From Erythrobacter crassostreae (GTDB lineage: Bacteria; Pseudomonadota; Alphaproteobacteria; Sphingomonadales; Sphingomonadaceae): a stretch of 64,000 bases of DNA. Both the position numbers and the translations under genes were made by a program. Where the stretch lies: positions 1,674,001 to 1,738,000 of the forward strand of contig NZ_JAGSPC010000001.1 of NCBI RefSeq assembly GCF_019204045.1. The letters are read 5' to 3'. Below, one piece after another: positions 33,395 through 41,676 of this stretch; the first letter of the stretch is position 1, and each line of letters opens with the position of its first letter. Under the pieces are notes generated by a model, which was not told the DNA's origin, searched no databases, and worked only from the letters and a program-made list of their open reading frames with translations.

Positions 33395-34462
33395 TCAGTT
33401 TTGACCAGTGGTGTCCGCCCACACTTCTTCGCTGTCATTGAATGACAAGCGTCTGAAATCACTCGGTGTTGTACCGGTTTCTGATCGGAATGCCCGGTTG
33501 AAGGTAGGCAGTGAATTATACCCGAGATCCATTGCAATTGTCAGGACGGGAAGGTCGACATCATCGGGATTCGCAAGCTTTTCGCGTGCTTCTGCAATGC
33601 GGTGGCGGTTCAAGAACGCGGAGAAATTGCGGTACCCCAGCCGCCGGTTGATCAGCGCACGCAACCGGTGCTCCGGTGTATCGAGGTGATCGGCCAGCCC
33701 GGCGATAGTCAGGCCTGGCTCCCGATAAGTGCCTTCCGCCATTGCAGCCTTCAACTTGTCATGCAGAACTTGCTCTGAAGGCGTCAGGTCGAGCGGAGCC
33801 GGCGCCTCTCGTTCACCGCCTTTCTCGGTTTCAACGAGCAATTCGGGATCGGTTCTGAGCAAGGCGATGCCGGAAAACAGCGTTATCAATAGGATTAGCA
33901 CGCCGTTCACCGCTTGGACCCACGCACTACCGGAGGTAGGGCCGCGAAAAAGCTCATAGATCAGTATCAGGCCAACTTGCGCGCCTATCAGGAGGGGCAG
34001 CACCAACCGGATCACGCGGCGCTTTTCGATCAGGTCGTCCGCCCGTCCGGCGAATGCAACACGGATCAGATCAGCAACGAGGACGAGCGATATGAGCCGG
34101 TTCGCGTAAAACGCTGCTACACCCAGAACATCGATGAAAGTGCCCGCCAGCCACGTCACGAGAAGCGCGGCAGCTGGCAGATAGACGATCTTGGTTGCAG
34201 GCTCGCGTTCAAAGAGACGGCGGGCAAACAGCCAGATCCAGAACGGCGTGGACATCGCCGTGAGGTTGAGCATGGCATCGACCCATCCGACCGGCTCCAG
34301 AACCGGGGTCGAATTGATGACATAGGCAATGACGCCGACGAGAAGACCGACCAACGTGACTTTCAATTCGCGGCGCATTTCTCCTTCGACGACCTGCGCG
34401 AGCAGCATCAGGTTCGCGCCAATCGCAAATATGCGGACGTAAAAGTCGATTTGCTCGATCAT
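33395..34462 (-). CDS. AraC family regulator with N-terminal membrane domain
   Basis: A 355-residue protein whose first 210 residues hold six or seven hydrophobic segments (VRIFAIGANLMLLAQVV, VTLVGLLVGVIAYVI, ALLVTWLAGTFIDVL and others). The C-terminal AraC helix-turn-helix pair follows (LTIAGLADHLDTPEHRLRALINRRLGY and VLTIAMDLGYNSLPTFNRAFRSETGTTPSDFRR). It is thus a membrane-anchored transcription factor, with the DNA-binding part on the cytoplasmic side. Its ATG overlaps the stop of the DinG-like helicase (ATGA), so it is downstream in that operon. The signal and target genes are unknown. Confidence 0.85.
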   Translation of the reverse strand: MIEQIDFYVRIFAIGANLMLLAQVVEGEMRRELKVTLVGLLVGVIAYVINSTPVLEPVGWVDAMLNLTAMSTPFWIWLFARRLFEREPATKIVYLPAAALLVTWLAGTFIDVLGVAAFYANRLISLVLVADLIRVAFAGRADDLIEKRRVIRLVLPLLIGAQVGLILIYELFRGPTSGSAWVQAVNGVLILLITLFSGIALLRTDPELLVETEKGGEREAPAPLDLTPSEQVLHDKLKAAMAEGTYREPGLTIAGLADHLDTPEHRLRALINRRLGYRNFSAFLNRHRIAEAREKLANPDDVDLPVLTIAMDLGYNSLPTFNRAFRSETGTTPSDFRRLSFNDSEEVWADTTGQN

Positions 34463-37266
34463 GGCATCCAATCTGGCGGTTCAAGCTCGGCATTTCCACC
34501 CGTTTTGACAGGTTCAGCAGTGCGTTCGCCGATTTCGCCGTTTTTGATGCGCTCCAGAGCTTCGTCGAGGGGTACGCGGTGGACGGCGGTGCCTTCGGGA
34601 AAGGCGCTGAGCAATCGGCTGGGAAATGCGGAGGAAAGAACAACGAAATGGCCGTGATCGTCCTTGTTCCGGATCAGGCGGCCGAATGCCTGCGCAAGGC
34701 GCGCGCGGATAATCCGGTCGTCATATTGTACGCCTGCACCCGATGCGGCGCGGCGCGCTTTGTGCAGGATATCGGGGCGGGGCCATGGCACCGCTTCCAA
34801 AGCGACACAGCGCAGCGAACGGCCCGGCACATCCACTCCGTCGCGCAGCGCATCGGTGCCGAGCAAACTCGCGCGCGGATCATCGCGGAAGATATCGACC
34901 AGCGTGCCGGTGTCGATCGGGTCAACATGCTGGGCGTAGATGGGCAGGCCTTCGCGGGCCAATCGGTCGGCAATGCGGCCATGCACCGCACGCATCCGGC
35001 GTATGGCGGTGAACAGGCCGAGTACGCCGCCTTCGGATGCTTCGATGATCCGCGCATAGGCACCGGCAAGGCCGGGCAGGTCGCCTTTCTTCACATCGGT
35101 GACGATCAGGACTTCGGCGCGCGCGGCATAGTCAAACGGGCTTTGCGCGGCAGACAGCAGCGGCTGCGTCTCGACATGCGCTGCGCCGCTTCGGTCGATG
35201 GCTGATTCCCATGGATTACCCGCCTGCGAGCCAATCCGGTCGGTCAGCGTCGCACTGGTCAGCATGACGCCGTGGGCGGGCTCTAAGACGACCTTTGCAA
35301 ATGGTTTCATCGGATCGAGCCAGCGGCGATGGATCGCCACGTCAAATTCGCGCGCGTCGGATCGGTCGACGGCGAGCCAATCGACGAATTCAGGATCCGC
35401 GGGTCCGCCAAGGCGCGCCAGCAGCGCTTCCCACGCAGAGAGCAGATCGATCCGCCACGCCAGCGAGTGGCGTGCGCCTTCGATCCGATTGCGGCCTTGC
35501 CCGTCCAGCCAATCGGGCGGTTCGGCCATTATCGCCTCAAGCCTGCCGCCGATGCGGATCAAAGGCGTGCGGATCGCGGCCAGCGCTTCGGCCGCCGCAC
35601 CGGCGGCTTCGATCACTTCGCCCGGCAATCCGCCTGCTTCGGTTTCGATGCCGTATCCGGCTTCCTGTCCGCCGCTTTCATCGCGGGCATAGGTCGCGCC
35701 GCGCACCGCTGCTAACAGCGTTTCAATGGGGCCGGAGGGTTCGCCTTCGACGAGCCGTTGCAGCCAACCTTCACCGGGTAGGGCGGCACCCGCTTCACAG
35801 GCGGCTTCGATGGCTTCGCCGCCTGCATCATCATAGCTGGCCACATCGGCAAGGCGTGCGGCGAGGCCGCGCCTGCGGCCCCGATTCTTGCGTTCCGGCC
35901 CCATGATCCAACGGCGCAGCTCTATAGTCTCTTGGCCCGACAGCGTGGCGGCAAAGGTTGAATCTGCCGCTTCAAAAACGTGGTGGCCCTCATCAAAGAT
36001 CAGGCGGGTGGGGCGCTGCGCATGATCGCGGCCCCCACCAAAACCAGACCGTGCGGCGTTGACCATCACGAGCGCGTGGTTTGCGATCACAAGATCAGCC
36101 TGAGCGCTGTCGCGTCCAGCGCGCTCGATAAAGCACTTCCGGTAATGCGGGCATCCGGCATAGATGCATTCACCGCGCTGGTCGGTCAGCGCGGCGATCC
36201 CGCGTTTGCGGAACAGTGTGCCGAGCCAACCGGGCAGGTCGCCACCGATCATGTCCCCGTCACGGGTAAAGGCTGCCCACCGCGCGGCCAGCTGCGCCAA
36301 AATCGCTGGTCGTCCGGCAAAACCGCCTTGCAGCGCGTCTTCCAGATTGAGCAGGCAGAGGTAGTTTTCGCGCCCTTTGCGCACCACGACAGGCGGCGTG
36401 TTGTCGGGGCGTTTTGCGGGCCAAGCGCGGCGGCTTTCGCTGCGCAATTGTCGTTGCAGGTTCTTGGTAAAGGTTGAGACCCACACCGTGCCGCCCGATG
36501 CCGCCGCCCACAATGAAGACGGCGCGAGGTAGCCAAGCGTCTTCCCGATGCCGGTGCCCGCTTGTGCCAAGGCGACATGCGGCAAATCGCGCTTGTCACG
36601 CGGGGCAAAAATACGTGCTGTGTCTTTGGCGTAGTCGCGCTGGCCTTCGCGCTTCTCCGATCCTTCACCGGTCAAATGATCAAGCTGCGCCAGCACATCT
36701 TCTTCGGGCAGTTCAACCTGTCTGGGCGATCCGCGTTCGGGCGTTTCCTCCCATTCGGGCAAGGTCGCAAACAGCCACTTTTCGGCTTTTTCGGGGCGCT
36801 CAATATGCGGTTTGAGGACCTGCGCCCAAGGCCAGCGCAGCCGCTCCATACTTTGTAAAGTGCTCCACGCGCCCTGCCGTTCAAACCATTCGGGGTCTTC
36901 GCAGGCCGCAATCATAGCGCCTGCCGCGCGTTGCAGGAAAGCAGGCACATGCTCGTCGCCCTCCGGCTCTTCCAGTTCGAGCGCTTGCGCCAATCCACGC
37001 GGTGTCGGCACGCAGAAACGCGCTGGATGAACAAAGGCGAACAGTTCGAGCAGGTCGAGGCCGGATAGATCGGGATAGCCCAACCTGCTCGCCACCAGCG
37101 GCGCATTCAGGATCAAAACCGGCGTATCAGACGCCGCCATGATCGCATCGCCTTTCGAAACGGCTCCGGTCGATCCAGTAGGCGAACGCAGCCAGTTGCC
37201 GCCGTGATTGGCGTGCAACGCAGGCAGCGGAACCGGTTCAGAAGAGGGCGATGCGGGGGAATTCAC
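34459..37266 (-). CDS. DinG/Rad3-type ATP-dependent DNA helicase
   Basis: A 935-residue superfamily 2 helicase of the iron-sulphur type (XPD/DinG family). Walker A is AGTGIGKTLGYLAP. The iron-sulphur region contains CLLNLEDAL and CIYAGCPHYRKC, giving four cysteines. The DEAH-type box is IFDEGHHVFEAAD. Motifs V/VI appear as DALRDGVDVPGRSLRCVALEAVPWPRPD and LAQAFGRLIRNKDD. It probably unwinds DNA in repair of R-loops or forks. I choose the GTG at 37266 because upstream ATGs fall inside the divergent gene; conserved-looking PLPALHANHGGNW lies just after. Long, ~300-residue N-terminal lead-in before Walker A is unusual. Confidence 0.85.
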   Translation of the reverse strand: MNSPASPSSEPVPLPALHANHGGNWLRSPTGSTGAVSKGDAIMAASDTPVLILNAPLVASRLGYPDLSGLDLLELFAFVHPARFCVPTPRGLAQALELEEPEGDEHVPAFLQRAAGAMIAACEDPEWFERQGAWSTLQSMERLRWPWAQVLKPHIERPEKAEKWLFATLPEWEETPERGSPRQVELPEEDVLAQLDHLTGEGSEKREGQRDYAKDTARIFAPRDKRDLPHVALAQAGTGIGKTLGYLAPSSLWAAASGGTVWVSTFTKNLQRQLRSESRRAWPAKRPDNTPPVVVRKGRENYLCLLNLEDALQGGFAGRPAILAQLAARWAAFTRDGDMIGGDLPGWLGTLFRKRGIAALTDQRGECIYAGCPHYRKCFIERAGRDSAQADLVIANHALVMVNAARSGFGGGRDHAQRPTRLIFDEGHHVFEAADSTFAATLSGQETIELRRWIMGPERKNRGRRRGLAARLADVASYDDAGGEAIEAACEAGAALPGEGWLQRLVEGEPSGPIETLLAAVRGATYARDESGGQEAGYGIETEAGGLPGEVIEAAGAAAEALAAIRTPLIRIGGRLEAIMAEPPDWLDGQGRNRIEGARHSLAWRIDLLSAWEALLARLGGPADPEFVDWLAVDRSDAREFDVAIHRRWLDPMKPFAKVVLEPAHGVMLTSATLTDRIGSQAGNPWESAIDRSGAAHVETQPLLSAAQSPFDYAARAEVLIVTDVKKGDLPGLAGAYARIIEASEGGVLGLFTAIRRMRAVHGRIADRLAREGLPIYAQHVDPIDTGTLVDIFRDDPRASLLGTDALRDGVDVPGRSLRCVALEAVPWPRPDILHKARRAASGAGVQYDDRIIRARLAQAFGRLIRNKDDHGHFVVLSSAFPSRLLSAFPEGTAVHRVPLDEALERIKNGEIGERTAEPVKTGGNAELEPPDWMP

Positions 37267-37358
37267 AGACGGATAAATGCGCAAACGCACACCAAAAGTA
37301 AACGATTGCGGGTCACACTTTCGGGCAGAATTTGCAGAATGCTTTTCAGGAGGACGCA

Positions 37359-37766
37359 ATGCGTTTCAAATTGATGCTGGCAGCTGCAGCGATGATGGTG
37401 GCAGCACCGGTCGCTATGGCCCAGGAAAATACGCAGACACCGGGCGCAGCGCGCGCTGTTCAGGGTCATGTCGATGCCTACCGATCTGGCAATCTGGAAC
37501 GCTATGTCCGCTCCTTTGCGCCAAACGCGGTGGTAACGATGAACGGCGTGGTTCTGGCCAATGGTCACGCAGAAATCCGTGCTCTTTATCGTCTCAATTT
37601 CGCCGAAGGCGCTCCGAAAATCCGCATTGATGATAGCGGCGTCAATCGTGATCGGGTTTATCTCTCGGTCGCCTATGTCTTTGCCGATGGCAGTGAGCAG
37701 TGCTGCTCCTATTCCGAATATTTGGTCAGCGGCGGAAAGATCACCCGTCTCGATACGCAAGGTTAG
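37359..37766 (+). CDS. Periplasmic SnoaL/NTF2-like protein
   Basis: A 135-residue protein with a clear Sec signal peptide (FKLMLAAAAMMVAAPVAMAQ). An NTF2-like cone fold follows: helix ARAVQGHVDAYRSGNLERYVRSFAPNAVV, loop and strands GHAEIRALYRLNF, KIRIDDSGVNRDRVYLSVAYVFADG, and YSEYLVSGGKITRLDTQG. A ribosome site AGGAGGA lies just upstream. Members of this fold act on or bind small molecules, but no active-site pattern stands out. It diverges from the helicase gene. Confidence 0.75.
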   Translation: MRFKLMLAAAAMMVAAPVAMAQENTQTPGAARAVQGHVDAYRSGNLERYVRSFAPNAVVTMNGVVLANGHAEIRALYRLNFAEGAPKIRIDDSGVNRDRVYLSVAYVFADGSEQCCSYSEYLVSGGKITRLDTQG

Positions 37767-37829
37767 CGCGCTAAACCGCTTTTTAAGGTGATCAAGCTAT
37801 TGCCTTCGTTGAATTTTTGAGGGGTTGAT

Positions 37830-38450
37830 ATGTCTTTTGGTCGCAAAGGATTGGCAGCGGGTGAAGCCGTCGCTGCGCCAGCATTTGGTAAGGCGCAGGG
37901 CTTTGGCGGGGCCGCCGCGCAGGCCAATGATGACATCGCGGCAAAGCGCGAAGCGTTCATCGCCTCGGAGCGTGCCCGCAAAAACCAACCGCCCGCGCCG
38001 ACCAGTTTTGATCCAGCGGGTTCCAGCGCGCCGCGTTCGACAAAGTTCGATCATCTGGCGGGTGGCAGCCGTGCAGCATCGCCGCTGGCCGCGCGGATGG
38101 AAGGCGCAGATCCGGCAGCTTACAATCCGCGGCCACGCAAGAAATTCACGGGATTCGATGCCGCGTTCGGTGTTCCGGAGAAACGGAATGTCGCGATTGC
38201 ATATCTGTTCTGGTTTTTGCTCGGCCAGATTTCCGCGCACCGTTTTTATTGCGGAGACAGAAAGGGCGCTGTCGCCCAGATGACGACGTTCTTCATCTCA
38301 ATCTTTGCGATGTTTTTTGCGCCGTTTGTCGGAATGGTTGGCATGGGGATCTGGGTATTCTGGATCATCGCCGATCTGTTCCTGATCCCTGGATTGCTGA
38401 AAAAGTACCAAGAGGCGCATCGCAGCGATTACAGCAGCGTTTTCGCCTGA
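37830..38450 (+). CDS. TM2 domain-containing protein
   Basis: A 206-residue protein. The first 110 residues are polar, repetitive and low-complexity. The C-terminal TM2 domain (about 120-190) shows the pattern KRNVAIAYLFWFLLGQISAHRFYCGD and GMGIWVFWIIADLFLIPGLLKK, with two membrane helices joined by a short turn. TM2 proteins are widespread and their function is not settled. A GAGGGG ribosome site precedes the ATG. A strong stem loop follows the stop. Confidence 0.8.
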   Translation: MSFGRKGLAAGEAVAAPAFGKAQGFGGAAAQANDDIAAKREAFIASERARKNQPPAPTSFDPAGSSAPRSTKFDHLAGGSRAASPLAARMEGADPAAYNPRPRKKFTGFDAAFGVPEKRNVAIAYLFWFLLGQISAHRFYCGDRKGAVAQMTTFFISIFAMFFAPFVGMVGMGIWVFWIIADLFLIPGLLKKYQEAHRSDYSSVFA

Positions 38451-38462
38451 CCTCGAATGAAA

Positions 38463-38501
38463 GAAGGGCAGCGCACGCATTGCTGCGGCGCTGCCCTTCT
38501 C
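38463..38501 (+). terminator. Long perfect hairpin after the TM2 gene
   Basis: AGAAGGGCAGCGC (38463-38475) and GCGCTGCCCTTCT (38489-38501) are perfect 13-base complements. A pyrimidine-rich CTCCTGCG follows instead of a strict T-run. It lies between convergent genes and could terminate both. Confidence 0.6.
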
Positions 38502-38541
38502 CTGCGACCCTGGAACGGGGGGATGCCCCAGGGCTAGCTCG

Positions 38542-39633
38542 TTAGAACGCTTTTTGTAGACCCACGGTCAGGGTGTAATCGGTCGGCATTTGCGGACCGT
38601 TCAAATCCTGAACCACCGGAAGGCCGCCCTCGATACCGAGGCGCCAGCCTTTCAGCGTTCCGCCCGTTGCCGCGAAGTTTACGCCGGCAAATGCGGTGAC
38701 TGTTTCTCCACCTTGGAAATCGGGGTTGGCGGTTTGAACCGGGCCAGCAATGGCCGGATCAATGCCATCAACGCGTCCTACAGTTTCCGCCTGAACGCGG
38801 CCTGAAAGCGCGATGCCTTGTGTCAGCGATGCCTGAAGCCAAGTTGTCGCCATGGCGCGGTTGCCCAGCGAATACCCTTCGTCATTATCGCCAAGCCGGA
38901 CGGTGCCTCTGATCTGAGCGCCCCAGGCAAAGCTGTCATTGCGATCCGAATAGGTGATGCCCGGTTCCAGATCGAATGTGCCCGATCCGATCTGCATCGG
39001 ATAGGGTGTGCGCACGGTTGGCGTCCCGCCCATAGGTGTGAGGATCTGCGCTTCTTCTTCGATTGCGCCGGTCGGGATGGAAACACCGGCATTGATATGC
39101 ACTGTGTCTGTCAGGCCTATCAGAGCTGCGACCTTGGTGTCACCGATATCCGCCGTAGTGGTGCGGAACTCACCCAGGCGGGCGGTGCCCATGCCGCCCT
39201 GGAAAGTGATGTGGTCCATCTCTTTCGTGACGTAATTGCCCATAACCATCAGTGTTACCTGATCGGATAGGCCATACATGATGCCCGCCATATGCATGTC
39301 CATCCGCATGGATGTAGGCACAATGCGCAGTGTCGGCGGCTGTCCGGGCGCGCCGAAGAAGCGGTTTGGCACGGTCGTCGCGACTGTTTCAGGTGTCACA
39401 TCGTCTGTGCCGATCTGGATGCCCGCCATGTCCATATACATCAGGCGGTAGCTGACCATCCATTCGCCTTGTTTGTGGCGGTGGTCACCCATCACTCCGA
39501 TGGGAGCATGGCCAAGAGCGTTTACCTCGTAAGTCTCGCCGTCTTCATGGCCTTCATCGGCGACAGCAGGTGCAGTGCCGAAAACGGCACCGGCGACAGC
39601 GAGCATGCTGCCCGCCTTAAAAAACGTGTTCAT
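38542..39633 (-). CDS. Met-rich outer-membrane beta-barrel protein (transporter-like)
   Basis: A 363-residue secreted protein: Sec signal up to about residue 25 (LAVAGAVFGTAPAVA), then a barrel-like pattern of alternating strands ending in F (TVGLQKAF), the usual outer-membrane C-terminus. It carries Met/His clusters (MYMDMAGIQIG, SMRMDMHMAGIMYG, VMGNYVTKEMDHITF), typical of copper-binding proteins. It belongs to a loosely defined outer-membrane family sometimes labelled transporter. It follows the Cys/His-rich gene by 30 bases and is cotranscribed. Copper handling is an inference from Met content and partner, not shown. Confidence 0.7.
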   Translation of the reverse strand: MNTFFKAGSMLAVAGAVFGTAPAVADEGHEDGETYEVNALGHAPIGVMGDHRHKQGEWMVSYRLMYMDMAGIQIGTDDVTPETVATTVPNRFFGAPGQPPTLRIVPTSMRMDMHMAGIMYGLSDQVTLMVMGNYVTKEMDHITFQGGMGTARLGEFRTTTADIGDTKVAALIGLTDTVHINAGVSIPTGAIEEEAQILTPMGGTPTVRTPYPMQIGSGTFDLEPGITYSDRNDSFAWGAQIRGTVRLGDNDEGYSLGNRAMATTWLQASLTQGIALSGRVQAETVGRVDGIDPAIAGPVQTANPDFQGGETVTAFAGVNFAATGGTLKGWRLGIEGGLPVVQDLNGPQMPTDYTLTVGLQKAF

Positions 39634-39663
39634 TGTATTCTCCTGAGATCTGAATTGTGGGTT

Positions 39664-40026
39664 TCAGATCAGGAGAGGCGGCCCCGTGGCTTCGTAAGCG
39701 GGGTAGGGCGGGCGTGTCGCCAGGGCGCGGATTGGCGCAGGCTGCGGCAATCCGCGCGGGGCAACGGCTACGGTGAATTGGGCTGTTTCCGGCGGCAATG
39801 TCGGGCCGCAAGCAGAGCAGCACGGATTTGCGCTGTTGCTGTCCGAATGACCGCTGTGCGCACCCTCGGATGCAGCATCGTGATGATCGTGGCTCTCGGC
39901 CGCGGCTTCAAATTGGGCGGGTGCCGCCTGAGCCATGTCCAGACAACAGGGCGCGCCAAATACGGTGCGGACGGCGATTGCCATCAGCATCATAGTCAGC
40001 AGTATTGGGCGCGCGCGTTGATACAT
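39664..40026 (-). CDS. DUF2946-like Cys/His-rich secreted protein
   Basis: A 120-residue small secreted or membrane-anchored protein. The first segment (ILLTMMLMAIAVRTVFG) is a signal or anchor. Cysteines C27 and C28, then C69, C70 and C73 (PCCSAC), surround a histidine-rich stretch (SHDHHDAASEGAHSGH, about 46-60). The C-terminal RPPYPAYEATGPP resembles the ending of DUF2946 proteins. Together these look like a soft-metal site, most plausibly copper. The gene is directly upstream of the Met-rich outer-membrane protein and so probably expressed with it. Metal binding is inferred. Confidence 0.6.
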   Translation of the reverse strand: MYQRARPILLTMMLMAIAVRTVFGAPCCLDMAQAAPAQFEAAAESHDHHDAASEGAHSGHSDSNSANPCCSACGPTLPPETAQFTVAVAPRGLPQPAPIRALATRPPYPAYEATGPPLLI

Positions 40027-40091
40027 TGTCTCTTGCCTTAGCGCCTTAAATGCGCATCGCAAGAGGAGGTTCCGGTCAGCTGACAGCTAGA

Positions 40092-41270
40092 TCAGGCGAC
40101 TGCCTTTAGAACGTTAAAGCCATCGCGAGTCTCTGCGCCGACAACACGGTCACGCCCGTCCGCCTTTGCGCAGTAAACGGCTTGGTCGGCGCGCTGGATT
40201 GAGCCGCTTACCGGTTTGCCATCTTCGCGCAGGTGAAAACCGATGCTGGCCGTGACCTTTGCCTTTGCAAGGACACCATCAAATTCAAGCGTTGCAATCG
40301 CTTTGCGCAGCGCCAACGCCAACGCCGATGTGCCCGGTGCGAAATCGTCATAGATGAGCACAACAAATTCCTCACCGCCGATACGGCATACCTCGCCAAA
40401 GGGGTGGAGCAGGCTTAGCAGCCGCGTACCAACTCTCCGCAAAACAACATCGCCTGCATCATGGCCATATAGGTCGTTGATCTTTTTGAAGTGGTCCAGA
40501 TCAATTGCGATGACCGCGCCGATTGACCGGCCATCCTCCCGGTCTTCGCTGATCGCGCGTTCCATGCGGCGCCGATTTCCCAGCTTTGTCAGCGGATCGA
40601 TTTCCCCCTGCAGGATCTCTCCTTGCAGCATATCATGCCCAATCGCGACCATCAGCAGCAGCCCGACGAGGATCGCCATAATCGCGCTGCTGGTGTGAAA
40701 GATCATCGAAATCCAACTGTAATAGCTGGCGACGGCTTCGCTCCCTTGGCCCGTCGGGTAAAACAAAGCGATAAAGACGCGCGCCGCGTACAAAGTGCCC
40801 GCAATACCGGTCACAAAAAATGCGATCAGATCGACAGGGGTCTTTCTTCGGTGCGCGAACAGCGCTCCAGCTCCGGTCAGAATGATTGCAGAGCCTACGC
40901 CTTGAACCGTCATCGTGCGCAGCCACGGGGATAGTTCCCAGGGCACGCCAGGGAGCAACATAACCGCACCGATTGTTACAAGAGCAAGAGCGGTTTTCGG
41001 CACATGTGGCTGATGACGCACGACAAATGCCTGCATCATTCCGAGCAGCGCCAGATGGTGGCAAACGACAGTGAACCATCCGAGCCAGTCAATCGTTGTT
41101 AGGCTGCGGTAAGCGTCGACGGTGATGGATAGGCCGGCAATAAAAAAACCGAGAGCAGCCCAGCGCGCGGCGATGATCTTTTGATCCATCACAGCGATCA
41201 CCGCTAGTGCGAGAGCAAAAAGCCCATACACCGCTGGAATCACTAAAAATATTGCGTTTGCACCCGCCAT
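40092..41270 (-). CDS. Diguanylate cyclase with N-terminal membrane sensor
   Basis: A 392-residue GGDEF protein that would make cyclic di-GMP from GTP. About seven hydrophobic segments form the N-terminal sensor (IFLVIPAVYGLFALALAVI, LGFFIAGLSITV and others). The GGDEF domain (about 225-385) has IDLDHFKKINDLYGHDAGD and an intact active site CRIGGEEFVVLI. The inhibitory I-site RxxD five residues before GGEEF is missing (HPFG instead), so no feedback inhibition by that route is predicted. It diverges from lysS across a 406-base gap. I start at the ATG 41270. Confidence 0.9.
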   Translation of the reverse strand: MAGANAIFLVIPAVYGLFALALAVIAVMDQKIIAARWAALGFFIAGLSITVDAYRSLTTIDWLGWFTVVCHHLALLGMMQAFVVRHQPHVPKTALALVTIGAVMLLPGVPWELSPWLRTMTVQGVGSAIILTGAGALFAHRRKTPVDLIAFFVTGIAGTLYAARVFIALFYPTGQGSEAVASYYSWISMIFHTSSAIMAILVGLLLMVAIGHDMLQGEILQGEIDPLTKLGNRRRMERAISEDREDGRSIGAVIAIDLDHFKKINDLYGHDAGDVVLRRVGTRLLSLLHPFGEVCRIGGEEFVVLIYDDFAPGTSALALALRKAIATLEFDGVLAKAKVTASIGFHLREDGKPVSGSIQRADQAVYCAKADGRDRVVGAETRDGFNVLKAVA

Positions 41271-41676
41271 GCACCTGCGGTTAGGCAAGTATGGTTTCGA
41301 TTAGACTAACAGACTAGGTAATTGTACAATTGACTATAATTTTTGTTTTTCAGGTCGCAACTTTCGATCTTGTTAGTCTGCGCAAAATAACGCCAAAACT
41401 TGCGGTTCATCGAGAACATGGCTTGCAGGTTGCGCAGTCCTACACCGTGCGATCAACCTATGGCGGAACCGATAAGATGCTTCGATCATTCGGAGTTTAT
41501 GTTGGACAAGTGTCAACTGTGTCCAACATCGCCAAGGTTCTGAAAAATATGCCTAACTGCCTGTATGACACGGGTGACACTTCGCCGATCTGTCAACTGT
41601 GTCCTACAATCCCGAGGTGCTCCAATCTGCCTTCGCGCTTGCAACATCGCCAACCTTCCATAAAAGCCGCCAAACT
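41271..41676. other. 406-base leader region of lysS with short repeats
   Basis: No supported gene is seen. The stretch is visibly more AT-rich than its surroundings and contains a near-consensus -10 (TATAAT, 41335-41340) preceded by TGAC, plus a cluster of TGTCA/TGACA motifs described under the repeat entry. A 116-residue frame on the + strand runs through it but lacks any family-like structure and crosses the lysS start, so I do not call it a gene. It probably carries the promoters of lysS and the divergent cyclase. Confidence 0.5.
41499..41653 (+). repeat. Duplicated TGTCAACTGTGTCC element and inverted repeat
   Basis: TGTCAACTGTGTCC is found at 41511-41524 and again at 41591-41604, exactly 80 bases apart. 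The first copy is flanked by a perfect 10-base inverted repeat, ATGTTGGACA (41499-41508) and TGTCCAACAT (41520-41529). AACATCGCCAA occurs at 41525-41535 and 41643-41653. TGACAC occurs at 41566 and 41575. These could be operator half-sites or a duplicated leader. Confidence 0.5.
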
